Source of the DNA: Gammaproteobacteria bacterium
Lineage (GTDB): Bacteria; Pseudomonadota; Gammaproteobacteria; UBA9214
Direction of reading: 5' to 3'
Assembly (NCBI GenBank): GCA_030635865.1
Contig: DAOVYA010000058.1
Coordinates: forward strand, 1 to 7,997
Length of the DNA: 7,997 nucleotides
Position numbers and translations under genes: made by a program. A model generated the notes under the pieces. That model searched no databases and had not been told where the DNA came from. It saw only the letters and a program-made list of their open reading frames with translations. This document shows, piece by piece, positions 6,004 through 7,997 of the stretch (position 1 is its first letter; every line of letters begins with the position of its first letter).

Positions 6004-6007
6004 GGAG
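6004..6007 (+). promoter_or_regulatory. Ribosome-binding site for arsI
   Basis: GGAG with 7 bases to ATG 6015. It fixes the arsI start and argues against the longer open frame beginning at 5751, which overlaps arsR in another frame. Confidence 0.7.
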
Positions 6008-6014
6008 AATTATC

Positions 6015-6458
6015 ATGAGTCGCTTACATGTTCACATCGCAGTCGATGATCTTGATCAGAATATCCGTTTTTATTCGGCCCTGTTCGGCACCCAACCAGG
6101 TGTCGTCAAGGACGACTACGCCAAGTGGGACCTTGCCGACCCGGCGGTCAACTTTGCGATCTCTGCGCGGGCGCGCAATGCGGGCCTCGACCACGTCGGT
6201 ATCCAGGCAGACAGCACGGAAGAACTTAAGGCGTTGCAGGCACGGCTGGACGCGGCGGGGATAGCCGGTCGCGAGCAATCCGGCACGGCCTGCTGTTACG
6301 CACGTTCCGATAAATACTGGAGCCTCGATCCACAGGGGATTGCCTGGGAGGCTTTTCATACGCTCGAGAGTATTCCGACTTTTAACGAGTCCGAAGCAGA
6401 GACCCCGGCGCAGGGTTGTTGTGTCCCGGAAATCGGCGCGAGCAGTTGCTGTGCATGA
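6015..6458 (+). CDS. arsI: ArsI/CadI-family C-As lyase (vicinal-oxygen-chelate dioxygenase)
   Basis: This 147-residue VOC/glyoxalase-fold, Fe(II)- and O2-dependent enzyme of the cytoplasm breaks the carbon-arsenic bond of trivalent methyl- or aryl-arsenicals, releasing As(III). The conserved iron ligands are visible: H5 (LHVHIAV), H60 (LDHVGIQ) and E112 (AWEAFHT), matching H5, H62 and E115 of the Bacillus enzyme. The substrate-binding cysteine pair is C93-C94 in GTACCYARSDKYW. The C-terminal tail carries two further vicinal pairs (C135-C136 and C145-C146, ending SSCCA), which could deliver arsenic or bind other thiophilic metals. It sits between arsR and arsC; its TGA overlaps the arsC start by four bases (ATGA), so the genes are translationally coupled. 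The related CadI proteins are cadmium-induced, but the arsenic operon supports the ArsI role. Confidence 0.93.
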   Translation: MSRLHVHIAVDDLDQNIRFYSALFGTQPGVVKDDYAKWDLADPAVNFAISARARNAGLDHVGIQADSTEELKALQARLDAAGIAGREQSGTACCYARSDKYWSLDPQGIAWEAFHTLESIPTFNESEAETPAQGCCVPEIGASSCCA

Positions 6459-6883
6459 CGAACATCCTGTTTCTATGTACCGGTAATTCCTGTCGCTCGC
6501 AGATGGCGGAGGGCTGGGCCCGGGCACTGGCGGACGACAGCGTGACTGTGCAATCCGCCGGCATCGAAGCGCACGGCAAGAACTCGCGGGCGATTGCCGT
6601 GATGCAGGAAGCCGGTCTCGATATTTCACAACAGGAATCCACACGGGTTGACGAGGCCATGCTGGAGGCAGCTGATCTTGTTGTCACTGTTTGTGGCCAT
6701 GCAGACGAGCACTGCCCGGTGTTGCCGCCTGCGACGCGCAAGGAACACTGGCCACTGGATGACCCGGCCAGGGCCACCGGCAGCGACGCCGAAATCATGC
6801 AAGTATTTCGCGCCAGCCGGGATGAAATTAAACAACGGGTGACTGATTTGTTGCAGCGAATTCAGCAGCGGGATAACCCTTGA
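6455..6883 (+). CDS. arsC: Thioredoxin-type arsenate reductase (low-molecular-weight phosphatase fold)
   Basis: This 142-residue cytoplasmic enzyme reduces arsenate to arsenite, the form exported by the next gene product. The P-loop LCTGNSCRS gives C8-x5-R14, the nucleophile loop shared with tyrosine phosphatases. The redox relay cysteines C80 and C87 (VCGHADEHCP) correspond to C82 and C89 of the S. aureus thioredoxin-coupled enzyme. The acid is in the HWPLDDPA loop (D102/D103). An extra cysteine, C13, lies within the P-loop, as is usual in this family. ATG 6455 overlaps the arsI stop (ATGA); an upstream TTG at 6416 would add 13 residues of arsI-overlapping sequence and is rejected. The 3' end overlaps the TTG start of acr3. 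Thioredoxin is the likely reductant by family, and no trx gene is in the window. Confidence 0.95.
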   Translation: MTNILFLCTGNSCRSQMAEGWARALADDSVTVQSAGIEAHGKNSRAIAVMQEAGLDISQQESTRVDEAMLEAADLVVTVCGHADEHCPVLPPATRKEHWPLDDPARATGSDAEIMQVFRASRDEIKQRVTDLLQRIQQRDNP

Positions 6884-7935
6884 GTACACAAATGAACCTC
6901 TTTGAGCGCTACCTCAGTGTCTGGGTACTGCTGTGCATTGTTGCCGGCATTGCGCTGGGACACCTGTTCCCAACCGCGTTTCAAACAATTGGCGATATGG
7001 AAATCGCCCGGGTAAACCTCCCGGTGGCCGTGCTGGTCTGGCTGATGATCCTGCCCATGCTGCTGAAAATCGATTTTCATTCCCTGCACGAGGTGCGCAG
7101 GCACTGGAAAGGGGTGGGTGTGACACTGTTCGTCAACTGGGCAGTCAAACCTTTCTCCATGGCACTGCTCGGCTGGTTGTTCATTCGTGGTTTGTTCGCT
7201 GACTGGTTACCGCCCGATCAAATTGACAGTTACATTGCCGGGCTGATTATCCTGGCGGCTGCGCCGTGTACGGCGATGGTCTTTGTCTGGAGTCATTTGA
7301 GCAATGGTCACCCGGGTTTCACCCTGTCACAGGTGGCACTCAACGACGTGATCATGGTGTTTGCCTTTGCGCCTATAGTCGCCCTGCTGCTGGGAATGGC
7401 GTCCATCCATGTGCCCTGGGATACGCTGGTATTGTCAGTGGTGCTGTATATCGTGTTGCCCGTGGCCGTGGCCGCCATCTGGCGACGCTGGTTGCTGTCA
7501 CGTGAGCATGGTGTTGCCAGGTTGTCGCGTGTATTGCATCACATGCAACCGCTGTCACTGGTCGCGTTGTTGACAACCCTGGTGCTGCTATTCGGCTTTC
7601 AGGGCAAGCAGATTATCGACAAACCCGTGATTATCCTCCTGCTGGCCATCCCTATCCTGATACAGGTGTATTTCAATTCCGGCCTGGCCTACCTGCTCAG
7701 CCGGAAACTGGGTGTTGCCCACAGCGTGGCTGCGCCGTCCGCACTGATCGGCGCCAGTAATTTTTTCGAGCTGGCGGTGGCGACGGCCATCAGTCTTTAC
7801 GGGCTTGAATCCGGCGCGGCACTGGCCACGGTGGTGGGCGTGCTGGTTGAAGTGCCGGTGATGCTCTCTGTCGTTCGCATCGTCAACAGCAGCCGCGGCT
7901 GGTATGAGCGCAAGCTGTTGCCGGCCTCTCTCTAG
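6880..7935 (+). CDS. acr3: Acr3-family arsenite efflux permease
   Basis: This inner-membrane secondary transporter exports arsenite, and possibly antimonite, with about ten hydrophobic segments over 351 residues. FERYLSVWVLLCIVAGIALGH-type sequence opens the first helix. The conserved transport cysteine is C130 in AAPCTAMVFVWS, and the acidic residue of the second discontinuous helix is E297 in GASNFFELAVA; both are the key residues of Acr3. The TTG at 6880 overlaps the arsC stop (TTGA) and has GGGA 6 bases upstream, which supports it. ATG 6892 (MNLFERYLS) is an alternative, fits the usual family start, and would shorten the protein by four residues. It is the last gene of the operon; no plus-strand terminator is evident in the 62 bases after TAG 7933-7935. 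It is often labelled arsB in databases, but the fold is Acr3, not the 12-helix ArsB. Confidence 0.96.
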   Translation: MSTQMNLFERYLSVWVLLCIVAGIALGHLFPTAFQTIGDMEIARVNLPVAVLVWLMILPMLLKIDFHSLHEVRRHWKGVGVTLFVNWAVKPFSMALLGWLFIRGLFADWLPPDQIDSYIAGLIILAAAPCTAMVFVWSHLSNGHPGFTLSQVALNDVIMVFAFAPIVALLLGMASIHVPWDTLVLSVVLYIVLPVAVAAIWRRWLLSREHGVARLSRVLHHMQPLSLVALLTTLVLLFGFQGKQIIDKPVIILLLAIPILIQVYFNSGLAYLLSRKLGVAHSVAAPSALIGASNFFELAVATAISLYGLESGAALATVVGVLVEVPVMLSVVRIVNSSRGWYERKLLPASL

Positions 7936-7954
7936 TTTCCCCGTATTCTTCTCC

Positions 7955-7978
7955 AAAAAAGGCTGGCGGAGATCAGCC
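7955..7978 (-). terminator. Probable rho-independent terminator for a minus-strand gene beyond the window
   Basis: Read on the minus strand, GGCTG (7978-7974), an 8-base loop and CAGCC (7965-7961) form a 5-bp GC-rich stem followed immediately by six T (7960-7955). This is the expected layout for a convergent gene ending just to the right of the window. The stem is short, so confidence is moderate. Confidence 0.5.
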
Positions 7979-7997
7979 ACTGTACAGGTAACAATCC

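Noticed and set aside
5751..6014. A 235-residue open frame (5751-6458) that would extend ArsI upstream by 88 residues
   Set aside because: The extra part overlaps arsR in another frame, has shadow-like Arg-rich composition, and a good ribosome site with ATG 6015 marks the natural ArsI start.
6024..6644. 206-residue minus-strand frame opposite arsI and arsC
   Set aside because: It is antisense to two well-identified genes, with low-complexity Arg/Ser/Pro-rich content typical of a shadow frame.
1..7997. tRNA or rRNA genes, CRISPR arrays, insertion sequences, phage genes
   Set aside because: No cloverleaf-like segments, regularly spaced repeats, transposase motifs or integrase motifs were seen.

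Overview
The window looks like chromosomal DNA of a Gram-negative, probably gammaproteobacterial and flagellated organism. The inorganic pyrophosphatase is close to the enterobacterial enzyme, there is a well-formed sigma-28 (FliA-type) promoter, and the base composition is moderately GC-rich with tightly packed operons. The species cannot be named from this sequence. All strong gene calls rest on motifs read in the translations; no database search was possible.

Layout. (1) 1-309: the C-terminal end of a gene that starts before the window, resembling the HExxH-type putative peptide beta-hydroxylase (peptide-modification) family. (2) 310-573: a non-coding stretch with a sigma-28 promoter at 491-518 and a near-identical 14-bp direct repeat. 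(3) 574-4044: a probable two-gene operon, a GspG-like pseudopilin followed 12 bp later by a 968-residue membrane-bound HAMP-GAF-GGDEF-EAL protein. Both c-di-GMP domains keep their catalytic signatures. (4) 4115-4663: ppa, family I inorganic pyrophosphatase, followed by a stable hairpin that separates it from a convergent gene. (5) 4765-5471: a divergent pair, a MerR-family regulator with a mercury-type cysteine triad on the minus strand and a small nine-cysteine GDCCVxC protein on the plus strand. Between them is a textbook MerR promoter: a 19-bp spacer and a perfect dyad. (6) 5596-7935: an arsenic operon, arsR-arsI-arsC-acr3, with very short or overlapping gene junctions. It is preceded by three phased AT-rich half-sites that embed the promoter. 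(7) 7955-7978: a hairpin reading as a terminator for a minus-strand gene beyond the window.

How the genes work together. The ars operon is a complete arsenic detoxification set. ArsC reduces arsenate to arsenite, Acr3 exports arsenite, ArsI cleaves the C-As bond of trivalent methylarsenicals, and ArsR represses the set until a trivalent arsenical binds. The MerR/GDCCVxC pair next to it is a second thiol-metal-responsive unit without any visible mercury reductase or transporter. The pseudopilin/c-di-GMP operon appears tied to the flagellar regulon through its sigma-28 promoter.

Most interesting points: the sigma-28 control of a pseudopilin plus c-di-GMP enzyme; the isolated MerR-GDCCVxC unit; the tandem ArsR operator with a promoter that implies a leaderless arsR message; and the shared paired-cysteine tails of ArsR and ArsI.
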